Source: an uncultured Oceanospirillaceae bacterium (GTDB lineage Bacteria > Pseudomonadota > Gammaproteobacteria > Pseudomonadales > Balneatricaceae). From it: DNA of 64,000 nt. Of this stretch, positions 42,397 to 50,591 are shown in pieces; position 1 is the stretch's first letter, and the number at the start of each line of letters is the position of its first letter. The notes beneath the pieces are model-generated. The model saw only the letters and a program-made list of their open reading frames with translations, did no database searches and was not told the DNA's origin. The stretch spans positions 1 to 64,000 of the forward strand of contig CAJXNY010000028.1 of the NCBI GenBank assembly GCA_913057435.1, read 5' to 3'. The translations under genes and the position numbers were made by a program.

Positions 42397-43209
42397 ATGA
42401 ATTTTGACTTTGCACTAATACTGGTACTGGCAACGGCGGCAACGGGTGCCATCTGGGCGCTGGATCGTTACTCGCTGGCACCAAAACGCCAGGCAAAACT
42501 GTCTGCCGCGCAGGCTCAGGTCGAGGGTGACTTGCCTGCTGACACGGTTGAGATGCTCAGCCGTGAGCCGGGCTGGATCGATACCGGTCGTTCCATGTTC
42601 CCAGTGCTGGCACTGGTATTACTGGTGCGGTCGTTTCTGGTTGAGCCGTTTCAGATTCCGTCTGGCTCCATGTTGCCAACGTTGAATATTGGTGACTTTA
42701 TCCTGGTGAATAAATACCACTACGGATTACGCCTGCCAGTTCTGAACAGCAAAATTGTGCCAATGAACGATCCCAAACGTGGTGATGTTATGGTGTTTCG
42801 TTACCCACGGGACCCCTCCATTAACTACATTAAAAGAGTGATCGGCGTACCAGGCGATAAAATCCGCTATGTGGATAAGACTCTATACATCAATGGCGAA
42901 GAGCAGAACTTGACCCTGATGGCGCAGCTACCACCGAGCCAGCCGGTTCGTCTGCTGCAAAGCGAACAGCTGGGCAAGGTCAGTCATGAGATCTATCAGG
43001 ATCTGCAGCGGCCACGGATTGATGGCGAAGTTACCGTACCCGAAGGGCAGTACTTCGTGATGGGTGATAACCGCGACAACAGCAATGACAGCCGGGTCTG
43101 GGGGTTTGTACCGGACGAGCTACTGGTCGGTCGTGCCTTTGCTGTCTGGGTATTCTGGCCAGAACGGTTCAGTATTCCTGATTTCAGCGAGGCGCGATTT
43201 ATCAAATAA
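42397..43209 (+). CDS. lepB: signal peptidase I
   Basis: 270 aa. Two N-terminal membrane segments (about 5-22 and 66-82). The catalytic dyad is Ser91 (IPSGSM) and Lys146 (YIKRVIG). GDNRDNSNDSR marks box E. It cleaves signal peptides on the periplasmic face. 5 bp after lepA. Confidence 0.97.
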   Translation: MNFDFALILVLATAATGAIWALDRYSLAPKRQAKLSAAQAQVEGDLPADTVEMLSREPGWIDTGRSMFPVLALVLLVRSFLVEPFQIPSGSMLPTLNIGDFILVNKYHYGLRLPVLNSKIVPMNDPKRGDVMVFRYPRDPSINYIKRVIGVPGDKIRYVDKTLYINGEEQNLTLMAQLPPSQPVRLLQSEQLGKVSHEIYQDLQRPRIDGEVTVPEGQYFVMGDNRDNSNDSRVWGFVPDELLVGRAFAVWVFWPERFSIPDFSEARFIK

Positions 43210-43251
43210 GCTGCCTCTGGCTCAGGTATCGAGCCGCTGGAATTGCAAGTG

Positions 43252-43280
43252 AATGCCGTGGTGTGAAGCACCACGGCATT
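43252..43280 (+). other. long perfect hairpin in the rnc leader
   Basis: A 12-bp perfect stem AATGCCGTGGTG/CACCACGGCATT with a 5-nt loop, 81 nt before the rnc start. It is followed by TTGGGTTTTT, a poor T-run. It may be a weak terminator after lepB, or the RNase III site through which rnc controls its own mRNA, as known in E. coli. Confidence 0.65.
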
Positions 43281-43361
43281 TTGGGTTTTTAATGTATTAC
43301 GAAGTTACCGCCTGGAACGTTGTTATTAAAACGGCGTGGCGGGAAGATATCAGAGGCTCCT

Positions 43362-44042
43362 TTGATCAGACCTATTCCTGAGTTAGCTCGCAAGCTGGGC
43401 TACGCGTTTAACGACATCGATCGCTGTGAACTGGCGATGACCCACCGCAGCTGCGGTAAAAAGAACAATGAGCGTCTGGAGTTTCTGGGTGACTCGATCC
43501 TGAACTTCATCATCGCCGAAGAGCTGTTTATACGCTTCCCGCAGGCCCGTGAAGGCCAGATGAGCCGCCTGCGCGCATTGCTGGTAAAAGGGGAAACCCT
43601 GGCAGAGATCGCCCGCGAGCTGGGGCTGGGTGACTACTTGCGGCTAGGCTCGGGTGAGTTGAAAAGTGGTGGCTTCCGTCGTGATTCCATTCTGGCGGAC
43701 GCGGTAGAAGCCGTTATCGGTGCGATCTACACCGACAGCGATCTGGCCACTGTGCGTCCGTTCGTACTGGGTTGGTACACCGAGCGACTGGAGCGGCTGG
43801 ACCTGAACGAAACCCTGAAAGACTCCAAAACCCGCTTGCAGGAATTTCTGCAGTCTCGCCGCCTGGCGCTGCCAGACTACGAGTTGCTGCGCGTCGATGG
43901 CGAAGCCCATGACCAGACCTTCTACATCCGCTGTCATGTGGAGACCATGTCAAAATCCACCGACGGTGTCGGTAACAGCCGTCGCCAGGCCGAGCAGGAA
44001 GCCGCTCGCCAGGCACTGGATCTGCTGCAGGTGAAAAAATAA
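43362..44042 (+). CDS. rnc: ribonuclease III
   Basis: 226 aa from TTG 43362, exactly the E. coli length; AGAGG lies 5 nt upstream. A TTG at 43320 is an alternative. The catalytic motif [12 protein letters not shown] is near residues 36-47, and a dsRNA-binding domain occupies about 155-224. It cuts double-stranded RNA in rRNA maturation and in sRNA/mRNA control. The stop shares one base with the era start. Confidence 0.94.
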   Translation: MIRPIPELARKLGYAFNDIDRCELAMTHRSCGKKNNERLEFLGDSILNFIIAEELFIRFPQAREGQMSRLRALLVKGETLAEIARELGLGDYLRLGSGELKSGGFRRDSILADAVEAVIGAIYTDSDLATVRPFVLGWYTERLERLDLNETLKDSKTRLQEFLQSRRLALPDYELLRVDGEAHDQTFYIRCHVETMSKSTDGVGNSRRQAEQEAARQALDLLQVKK

Positions 44043-44995
44043 TGGCTAAAGATCTGTCGCTCCTGCTCGAAGAGCTTAACGGCCCGGCGAACGAAAACAG
44101 TGATCAGCGCTGCGGCTTTGTCGCTATCGTTGGTCGGCCTAATGTCGGTAAATCGACCCTGATGAACCGCATTCTGGGGCAGAAACTGAGTATTACCTCC
44201 CGTAAGCCACAGACCACCCGTCATCAGATCGTCGGTATCAAAACCGAAGCCGATCTGCAGGTGATCTATGTGGACACGCCGGGGCTGCATAAAAATCAGG
44301 ACAAAGCCCTCAACCGTTACATGAACAAAGCCGCCACAGAAGCCCTGCGCGGGGTTGATCTGGTGGTGTTTATTGTTGACCGTACCGCCTGGACAGAAGA
44401 AGACCAGATGGTGCTGGAAAAACTGCAGCATGCCAAATGCCCGGTGATTCTGGCGGTTAACAAGGTTGACGAGCTGGAGAACAAACAAGACCTGCTGCCA
44501 CACCTGGATATCCTGTCGCAGAAGATGGCGTTTGCCACCATCGTACCGATATCTGCCAAGCAGGGCGCTAATGTGGAACAGCTGGAAGCCGAGGTTGAGA
44601 AACACATCCCGGCAGGCGTACACATGTACGAAGAAGATCAGCTGACCGACCGCAGCTCCCGCTTCGTCTGTTCTGAAATCGTCCGTGAAAAACTGATGCG
44701 TAACCTGGGCGACGAAGTGCCTTACGGCACCACCGTTGAGATCGAAGAGTTCTACTACGACGGCGATGGCCTGCTGGTGATCAGCGCGCTGGTACTGGTG
44801 GAGCGTGAAGGGCAGAAGCGGATCGTGATTGGTCCTAAAGGCGAGCGGATGAAGACCATCGGCCGTGATGCCCGTAAAGATATGGAAGGCCTGTTTGATA
44901 CCCAGGTGCTGCTGAACCTGTGGGTTAAAGTCCGCCGGGGCTGGGCAGACGATGAACGCGCCCTGCGCAGCCTGGGCTATACCGACGTCGACTGA
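44042..44995 (+). CDS. era: GTPase Era
   Basis: 317 aa. G1 [10 protein letters not shown]3 DTPG, G4 NKVD, then a KH domain ([20 protein letters not shown] in part). It binds the 16S rRNA 3' end and helps 30S assembly. Coupled to rnc. Confidence 0.97.
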   Translation: MAKDLSLLLEELNGPANENSDQRCGFVAIVGRPNVGKSTLMNRILGQKLSITSRKPQTTRHQIVGIKTEADLQVIYVDTPGLHKNQDKALNRYMNKAATEALRGVDLVVFIVDRTAWTEEDQMVLEKLQHAKCPVILAVNKVDELENKQDLLPHLDILSQKMAFATIVPISAKQGANVEQLEAEVEKHIPAGVHMYEEDQLTDRSSRFVCSEIVREKLMRNLGDEVPYGTTVEIEEFYYDGDGLLVISALVLVEREGQKRIVIGPKGERMKTIGRDARKDMEGLFDTQVLLNLWVKVRRGWADDERALRSLGYTDVD

Positions 44996-45000
44996 GCCTG

Positions 45001-45699
45001 ATGAACTACCGGGTTGAGGGTCAGGCGGCCTATGTGCTGCATAGTCGGCCCTACCGTGACACCAGCCTGCTGGTCGATTTTTTCACCCTGGAGTGGGGCA
45101 AGTGTACCGCTGTGGTGAAAGGCGCGCGCAGGCCTAATGCCCGCTTGCGCGGTACCTTGCAGCCTTTCGTGTCGCTGCAGATTAGCTGGCGGGGTCGGCA
45201 GGCGCTGAAAACGCTGTCGGGTGCTGAGCCGGTGGGCCAGATGCGTTTCCTGACCGGTAATGCGCTGATCTGCGGGCTCTATGTCAATGAGCTGCTGGAG
45301 CGGGTACTCACCCCCTTTGAACCTTATCCCAGGTTATTTGTGTACTACCAGTATGTGCTCAACGCCCTGGCCAGTGGTGACGATATAGAAGGTGCCTTAC
45401 GCACCTTTGAGCGCCACCTGTTGCTGGAAATGGGCTATGAGATGGACCTGTCACAGGTCCATGACGGCGGCCACTTCCGCTACCAGCCCGGTCAGGGTTT
45501 TATCCCGCTGGGCCGTGCGCCGCAAAAACCCGATTCCTGTTATTTCAGTGCAAAGCAGTTGCAGGCCATTGGTGAAGATCACTATGCTTGCGATGACACT
45601 CGCCGTGCCGCTAAACGACTGATGCGCATGGCGCTGGAACCCCTGCTGGGGGATAAACCCCTGCGCAGCCGTGACCTATTCAAAAAGCTCAAGGAGTAA
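45001..45699 (+). CDS. recO: DNA repair protein RecO
   Basis: 232 aa. N-terminal OB fold (AYVLHSRPYRDTSLLVDFFT), helical C-terminal part. With RecR it loads RecA on SSB-coated gaps. Standard place between era and pdxJ. Confidence 0.94.
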   Translation: MNYRVEGQAAYVLHSRPYRDTSLLVDFFTLEWGKCTAVVKGARRPNARLRGTLQPFVSLQISWRGRQALKTLSGAEPVGQMRFLTGNALICGLYVNELLERVLTPFEPYPRLFVYYQYVLNALASGDDIEGALRTFERHLLLEMGYEMDLSQVHDGGHFRYQPGQGFIPLGRAPQKPDSCYFSAKQLQAIGEDHYACDDTRRAAKRLMRMALEPLLGDKPLRSRDLFKKLKE

Positions 45700-45702
45700 G
45701 CC

Positions 45703-46452
45703 GTGATTGAACCGAGCCGCCTGCTGTTAGGTGTAAATATCGACCATGTAGCCACCCTGCGTCAGGCCCGTGGTACCCGCTACCCGGACCCGGTCCATGC
45801 GGCAGCACTGGTGGAAGAGGCCGGTGCCGACGGCATCACCATCCATCTGCGTGAAGATCGTCGTCATATCATCGATCGTGATGTCTTCGTGCTGAAAGAA
45901 ACGCTTAATACGCGCATGAACCTGGAAATGGCCGTCACCGAAGAAATGCTCGCCATTGCTGAGCAGGTCAAGCCCGCCTACGTCTGCCTGGTGCCAGAAA
46001 AACGTGAAGAGCTGACCACCGAAGGGGGTCTGAATGTGGTTGCTCAGGAAGCAAAAATTGCCGAGGCTTGCCAGCGTATGGCCGCCGTCGGTACTCAGGT
46101 CTCGCTGTTTATTGATGCAGACACTGCCCAGATAGACGCCGCCGTACGCTGTGGTGCGCCGGTAATCGAACTGCACACCGGTGCCTACGCCGATGCTGAA
46201 AGCTCAGCAGAACAGATCGCCGAGCTGGCGCGTATCCGTGAAGGTGCCGCCTATGCGTACGGCAAAGGACTGGTGGTAAACGCTGGCCATGGTCTGAACT
46301 ACCATAACGTTGAACAGGTTGCCGAAATTCCTCACCTTAACGAGTTGAACATCGGCCATGGCCTGATCGCCCACGCGGTGTTTGTTGGCTTGAAGCAGGC
46401 TGTGGTGGAGATGAAACAACTGATGCTGGATGCTCAGGCGCGGGTTCGCTAA
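45703..46452 (+). CDS. pdxJ: pyridoxine 5'-phosphate synthase
   Basis: 249 aa, GTG start with AAGGAG upstream. A TIM barrel; blocks [30 protein letters not shown] and [10 protein letters not shown] are typical. It joins 1-deoxyxylulose 5-phosphate and aminoacetone phosphate to PNP. In most relatives acpS follows; here it does not. Confidence 0.97.
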   Translation: MIEPSRLLLGVNIDHVATLRQARGTRYPDPVHAAALVEEAGADGITIHLREDRRHIIDRDVFVLKETLNTRMNLEMAVTEEMLAIAEQVKPAYVCLVPEKREELTTEGGLNVVAQEAKIAEACQRMAAVGTQVSLFIDADTAQIDAAVRCGAPVIELHTGAYADAESSAEQIAELARIREGAAYAYGKGLVVNAGHGLNYHNVEQVAEIPHLNELNIGHGLIAHAVFVGLKQAVVEMKQLMLDAQARVR

Positions 46453-46569
46453 CTGCCGGGTTCACAGTCTCTGGTATCGGGGCTGTTTGGGTAAGTTCAG
46501 GGACGTTAACTGATGTTTTCCAGTAAGCCGACTATCGGCTTGCTGTTTCAATGTGAGAGTAAGGACATA

Positions 46570-47274
46570 ATGTACACAAATCCAGTGGCTGTTAACCGTC
46601 ACGACCATAACAGATTGCGCTTCACTCCAGCTGATAATTATGGCTTTTCCCGTGGGCTTAGCCATATTGGTGTTCAGGCCTTCGAGCTGGAGCAGCTCAG
46701 CGAGTATTACCCCATTGTATTTAACTCACATAGCGGTGCACCGCTGGCAGTGCTGGGTATTTTTGGCGGCTGTAATCTCTGGTTAAATGAACAGGATCAG
46801 TGGTGTGCTCCTGTCATACCTGTGCAACTGAGTTGTTATCCATTCGGCTTGAAAAAAATGGAGGATGGTCAGTACATCATCATTATGGATACTGACGCTG
46901 AAACCTTGCAGGCGAAGAAAGGCAAATTGTTATATAACCGCCGTGGCGAATCTTTTACGCCGTCGCCTTTATTGAAAGCGATGACGGCTCAGCTGGAAGC
47001 GATTGAACAACAGCGGCTGGTCACTACGACAGCATTTTCGGCGCTGGTTGAGCACCAGGTTTTGAGTCCGGGCAGGGTTGACTTTACACTGGATGGAAAC
47101 CCCCATCGGCTGGATGGCTTTAGCGTGCTTGACTGGGATAAAGTTGAAGCGTTAGGAGAGGCTGTTAAATCGGGCTGGCAAAAGAATGGTCTGTGGCAGT
47201 TGCTGAAAGCACAGACTGCATCGCTGGAAAACTTTAAGCGCCTTCAGCAGATGCAGGCCGGGTTACTAAAATAA
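46570..47274 (+). CDS. SapC-family protein
   Basis: 234 aa from ATG 46570 (MYTNPVAVNRHDH), AAGGA 5 nt upstream; an in-frame ATG at 46513 is less likely. It looks like the SapC family (blocks SEYYPIVFNS, LGIFGGCNLWLNEQDQW, PFGLKKMEDGQYIIIMD), named after a Campylobacter S-layer locus. No signal peptide or membrane segment. The biochemical role of the family is not known. It sits where acpS would be expected and ends 4 bp from the convergent TPR gene. Confidence 0.75.
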   Translation: MYTNPVAVNRHDHNRLRFTPADNYGFSRGLSHIGVQAFELEQLSEYYPIVFNSHSGAPLAVLGIFGGCNLWLNEQDQWCAPVIPVQLSCYPFGLKKMEDGQYIIIMDTDAETLQAKKGKLLYNRRGESFTPSPLLKAMTAQLEAIEQQRLVTTTAFSALVEHQVLSPGRVDFTLDGNPHRLDGFSVLDWDKVEALGEAVKSGWQKNGLWQLLKAQTASLENFKRLQQMQAGLLK

Positions 47275-47278
47275 CCCG

Positions 47279-48616
47279 TCACAACAGTTTATAGTTGAGG
47301 CGCACAGTCAGTTCATTACTGTCAGTTGTAAATAGATCAATATTCGAGCGGTTGCGGGCTATGTTAAGCCCGGTTGTAATCGACCAGGTTTCGTTGAACT
47401 GGTGGCTATAGCTGGCTGATAGCCGAAGCTTTTGAGTATCACGCACCTTTGGGCCCAGCAGAGATGGATTGTAAGGTGTACTGTCGTTGTTGTTACCGAC
47501 TGACAGGCTTAAGCGAGCAAGGTCTTGTGGGTTTAACTGAGTAATCAGTGCCATGCCGGCTTGCCATTGCTGTTCGTCACCGCCAGCGCGATTGTTCAGT
47601 GCGCTGCCCCGGTTGAAGCGAAGGGTTGCCTGTAACAGGCTGTTTTTGCCCAGTACGCTTACCGCTTTGCTTGCGCTGAACGTCAACTCTGCACGGTTAA
47701 TATTATTGCTTTGTGTCTGGATATAGCGTAACTGGCTTAAGCGCAGCTGGCTGGCAAGTTTCAATCCGGAAGGAAGCTGGTAGCTGTACTGGCCGGAGCC
47801 TGAGGTGGAGGTCTGATAGTCGGCGCCGTCAAGCCAGACCGTTGAGTAATAAATGCCAGCGTCTATTTGCGATTGCTCATAGCTGATGCTGCTGTTAGCG
47901 CCAAATACTGCATTAACAGTATTAAACTCGGTCATTGAGTGGTAATCACTACGCTGGATCGCAGAAATTAGCTGATGACGCCAGGGGCCCTGTTCAATGT
48001 TGTAGCTTAATGTCGCCCCTGCTTCGCTGTAACTGTCCGGGCTTGATTTACTACTGTTACTCACCGGCAATAGTACAGGGCCGGTCCCCAGGTCGAGCTC
48101 AATCAGTGATTTATCAGTGCCATTATTTACATTGTCAGAGTAACCGCCGCCAATGAACACATGGCTGCTGAAGTAATTGCGAGGTGTCAGTGCGGAGCTG
48201 ATGCGGGCGTTATAAGCATTGATGACCTGGCGGATACCTTCTGGAGGGTTGAAACGTTGCTCGATCTCCTGAAGCAACCGTCTGGCTTCATGGAAATTCT
48301 TCAGTTCTATTTCAGTAATAGCCAGGTCAAGATAAGCGCCTGCATTTCCAGGCTGTAGCAGTAAAGTCCGTTCAAAGGCGTTACGGGCTTGTGAATAGTG
48401 CCGTGTTTGCAGGGCGCTGACGCCAAGCAGATAGTTATAGTCCGCATTAAAGCTGTAAGTATGTTCAAGCTGGTACAGTAATGTATACGCTGCCTGCGCA
48501 TCGCCTTGCTCCAGCAAATCACTGGCTTGCTGAATAGGTGAGGTGGGTGAGGCAGAAATCAGGCTGCTACTGAGCACGAGAGGCAAAAAGCTGAGCCATA
48601 CCTTCAGGTTATTCAA
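47279..48616 (-). CDS. TPR protein with outer-membrane beta-barrel
   Basis: 445 aa. Signal peptide (residues 1-22), then TPR helices (about 27-150; DYNYLLGVSALQTRHYSQARNAFERTL in parts) in the periplasm, then a region of alternating strands (165-445; GGGYSDNVNNG, GQYSYQLPSGLKLASQLRLSQ in part) ending in the strand TVRLNYKLL, typical of an outer-membrane barrel. The TPR-barrel layout recalls porin-like exporters and Slam-type proteins, but homology is not certain. Last gene of the FecR-cyclase operon. Confidence 0.75.
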   Translation of the reverse strand: MNNLKVWLSFLPLVLSSSLISASPTSPIQQASDLLEQGDAQAAYTLLYQLEHTYSFNADYNYLLGVSALQTRHYSQARNAFERTLLLQPGNAGAYLDLAITEIELKNFHEARRLLQEIEQRFNPPEGIRQVINAYNARISSALTPRNYFSSHVFIGGGYSDNVNNGTDKSLIELDLGTGPVLLPVSNSSKSSPDSYSEAGATLSYNIEQGPWRHQLISAIQRSDYHSMTEFNTVNAVFGANSSISYEQSQIDAGIYYSTVWLDGADYQTSTSGSGQYSYQLPSGLKLASQLRLSQLRYIQTQSNNINRAELTFSASKAVSVLGKNSLLQATLRFNRGSALNNRAGGDEQQWQAGMALITQLNPQDLARLSLSVGNNNDSTPYNPSLLGPKVRDTQKLRLSASYSHQFNETWSITTGLNIARNRSNIDLFTTDSNELTVRLNYKLL

Positions 48617-48675
48617 CGGCTACTGCGCTCATCATCGTCAAACGTCCTGCTCCCTGTTCTCGGCCTTGTAGGTCT

Positions 48676-50577
48676 TTATTGGTGTTTACTGCTTTCCTGC
48701 AGCATATACAGGGAAACCCGCTTGCTGCGGCCTTTAATTACAGACTCACCAAGGTAGTGGCACAGGCTTTTGTTCGTTATCTGCTCGGCTGTTGCGCCAC
48801 CGATCAGAATGTCTGTTTTATACTTCTTGGTCAGCCCTTCCAGGCGGGACGCTATATTAACAGCATCTCCTATGACGGTATAGGATACCCTGAAATCGGA
48901 GCCCATATTTCCGACGGTCATATTACCGGTATTAATCCCGATGCCTACCTGAATTTCCGGGAAGTGATTGTCCCTTAACTGGTTGTTCAATGATGCCAGC
49001 GCTTGGCGTATAGCAAGTGCTGTGCTAACGGCTCGCTCGGCATGGTCCGCCTGAGCTAGCGGAGCGCCCCAGAAGGCCATCACTGCATCGCCCATATACT
49101 TATCGATGGTGCCGCCCTGTTCATGAATAATTCGTGTGACAGGCGAAAGCACCTGGGTCATCAGCTCTGAGAGCTGGGTTGGGGTCAGCGTTTCTGCGAT
49201 GGAAGTAAAGCCGCGGATATCCATAAACATCACGGTCATATCCCGGCGTTCAGGTTGAATGCTGTCCTTGTTATTCTGACGAATTAATTGTTCGACGACG
49301 GTACGTGGAACATAGTCCTGAAAATGATGAAAGAGATTTTGCCTCTGTCTTGTAGCCAGTAAAGCCAGTGCCGGTGTGTTTATCAGAATCAGTAATGCCA
49401 GTAACAGCAGCGGCGGGATGATGTCAAAAGCAAGCTGGTAGTGGTCCCACATCAACCAGTTAAGGGAGAGCCAACTGATGGCCAGTATGGCTGGCAGGAG
49501 GGTCGCGTACAGAATTCCCTTTCGCTGATAGCAGCGCATTATCAGCATAAACAGCAAGCTGCACAATCCCATCAATAATACGTCACTACCTGCGGGCTCG
49601 GTCAGTAACCGGCTATCCAGTATCGCACTTAGCACATTGGCGTGTACCTCTACACCGGGGTAGTTCTTGCTCCAGGGGGTTGATATAAGGTCGAACAGCC
49701 CTGTTGCAGATGAGCCGACCAACACCAGGGTGCCTTGCAGTAACTCCGGCTCCACCGTTTTTTGCAGCACATCTGTTGCAGGAATGTACATGTACTGCCC
49801 GGCACTCCCTTGATAGGGGATCAGCATACGGCCAGTATGATCCATGGGGATCTGAAAAGCAGCTGCGCGTAGCTGGCGGGCTGAGTTGAGAGGGTTGGTG
49901 TTGGAGGCGCTATCCAGGCGTGTTATATCAAACAGCTGGCGCAGCATGGCTACAGGCAGGCTCTCATAGGAGTTGTCTGCAAAAGAAACCAGCGCGGGCA
50001 AACGGCGGGCTTTGCCATCGGTGTCTATGTCAATGGAAATATGCCCGGCACGATTGTGTTGCAGTACTGAGCTACTGTTACCTATGTAGCCTTCGGCAAG
50101 GGGGGGAGGAGGTTGGTGATTTGTTTTGCTGCCGCTGCTCAGGTTGGCAACCTGTAGTGGGCGGCTGCTCTGCTCCAGCTGAAATAGTTGGGCCATCACC
50201 ACCTGGTGGTGTTCCAGCGTGGCTCCCAGCTTCCTGTCCGCCAATGGGTTGCGGTCGGACTCAGGGAACAGTATATCCAGTCCGATAGCGCTGGTCTGGT
50301 AATCAGTCGCCAGCGTGGTGATTAGCTTGGCAATGCGTGTGCGTGGCCATGGCCACTGCCCCTCTGCGGCCAGGCTGCGCTCATCAATATCTATAATAGC
50401 GATGCGAGAGTCAATGTTATCAGCAGGGGGGCGGGCCGTCATACGCCAGTCATATGCCAACAACTCGAGCTGGGTTATCAGCTTGAGTGAGACGGCCTCA
50501 TTTAGCAGACCAAAGCAGAGTAGCAGGCTACCAACAGACAGTACGAAACGTAAACGATGAATACTGGTATCGTTCAT
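48676..50577 (-). CDS. CHASE2-domain adenylate/guanylate cyclase
   Basis: 633 aa. An N-terminal helix (about 10-30), a large extracytoplasmic CHASE2 sensor (about 35-325; IAIIDIDERSLAAEGQWPW, SAIGLDILFPE), three membrane helices (about 330-405), and a class III cyclase domain (about 440-620) with the metal-binding MTVMFMDIRGFTSIAE and GDAVMAFWGAP. It should turn a periplasmic signal into cAMP or cGMP; the sequence alone does not settle which. 15 bp after the FecR gene. Confidence 0.88.
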   Translation of the reverse strand: MNDTSIHRLRFVLSVGSLLLCFGLLNEAVSLKLITQLELLAYDWRMTARPPADNIDSRIAIIDIDERSLAAEGQWPWPRTRIAKLITTLATDYQTSAIGLDILFPESDRNPLADRKLGATLEHHQVVMAQLFQLEQSSRPLQVANLSSGSKTNHQPPPPLAEGYIGNSSSVLQHNRAGHISIDIDTDGKARRLPALVSFADNSYESLPVAMLRQLFDITRLDSASNTNPLNSARQLRAAAFQIPMDHTGRMLIPYQGSAGQYMYIPATDVLQKTVEPELLQGTLVLVGSSATGLFDLISTPWSKNYPGVEVHANVLSAILDSRLLTEPAGSDVLLMGLCSLLFMLIMRCYQRKGILYATLLPAILAISWLSLNWLMWDHYQLAFDIIPPLLLLALLILINTPALALLATRQRQNLFHHFQDYVPRTVVEQLIRQNNKDSIQPERRDMTVMFMDIRGFTSIAETLTPTQLSELMTQVLSPVTRIIHEQGGTIDKYMGDAVMAFWGAPLAQADHAERAVSTALAIRQALASLNNQLRDNHFPEIQVGIGINTGNMTVGNMGSDFRVSYTVIGDAVNIASRLEGLTKKYKTDILIGGATAEQITNKSLCHYLGESVIKGRSKRVSLYMLQESSKHQ

Positions 50578-50591
50578 CTTCAGTTGTGATT

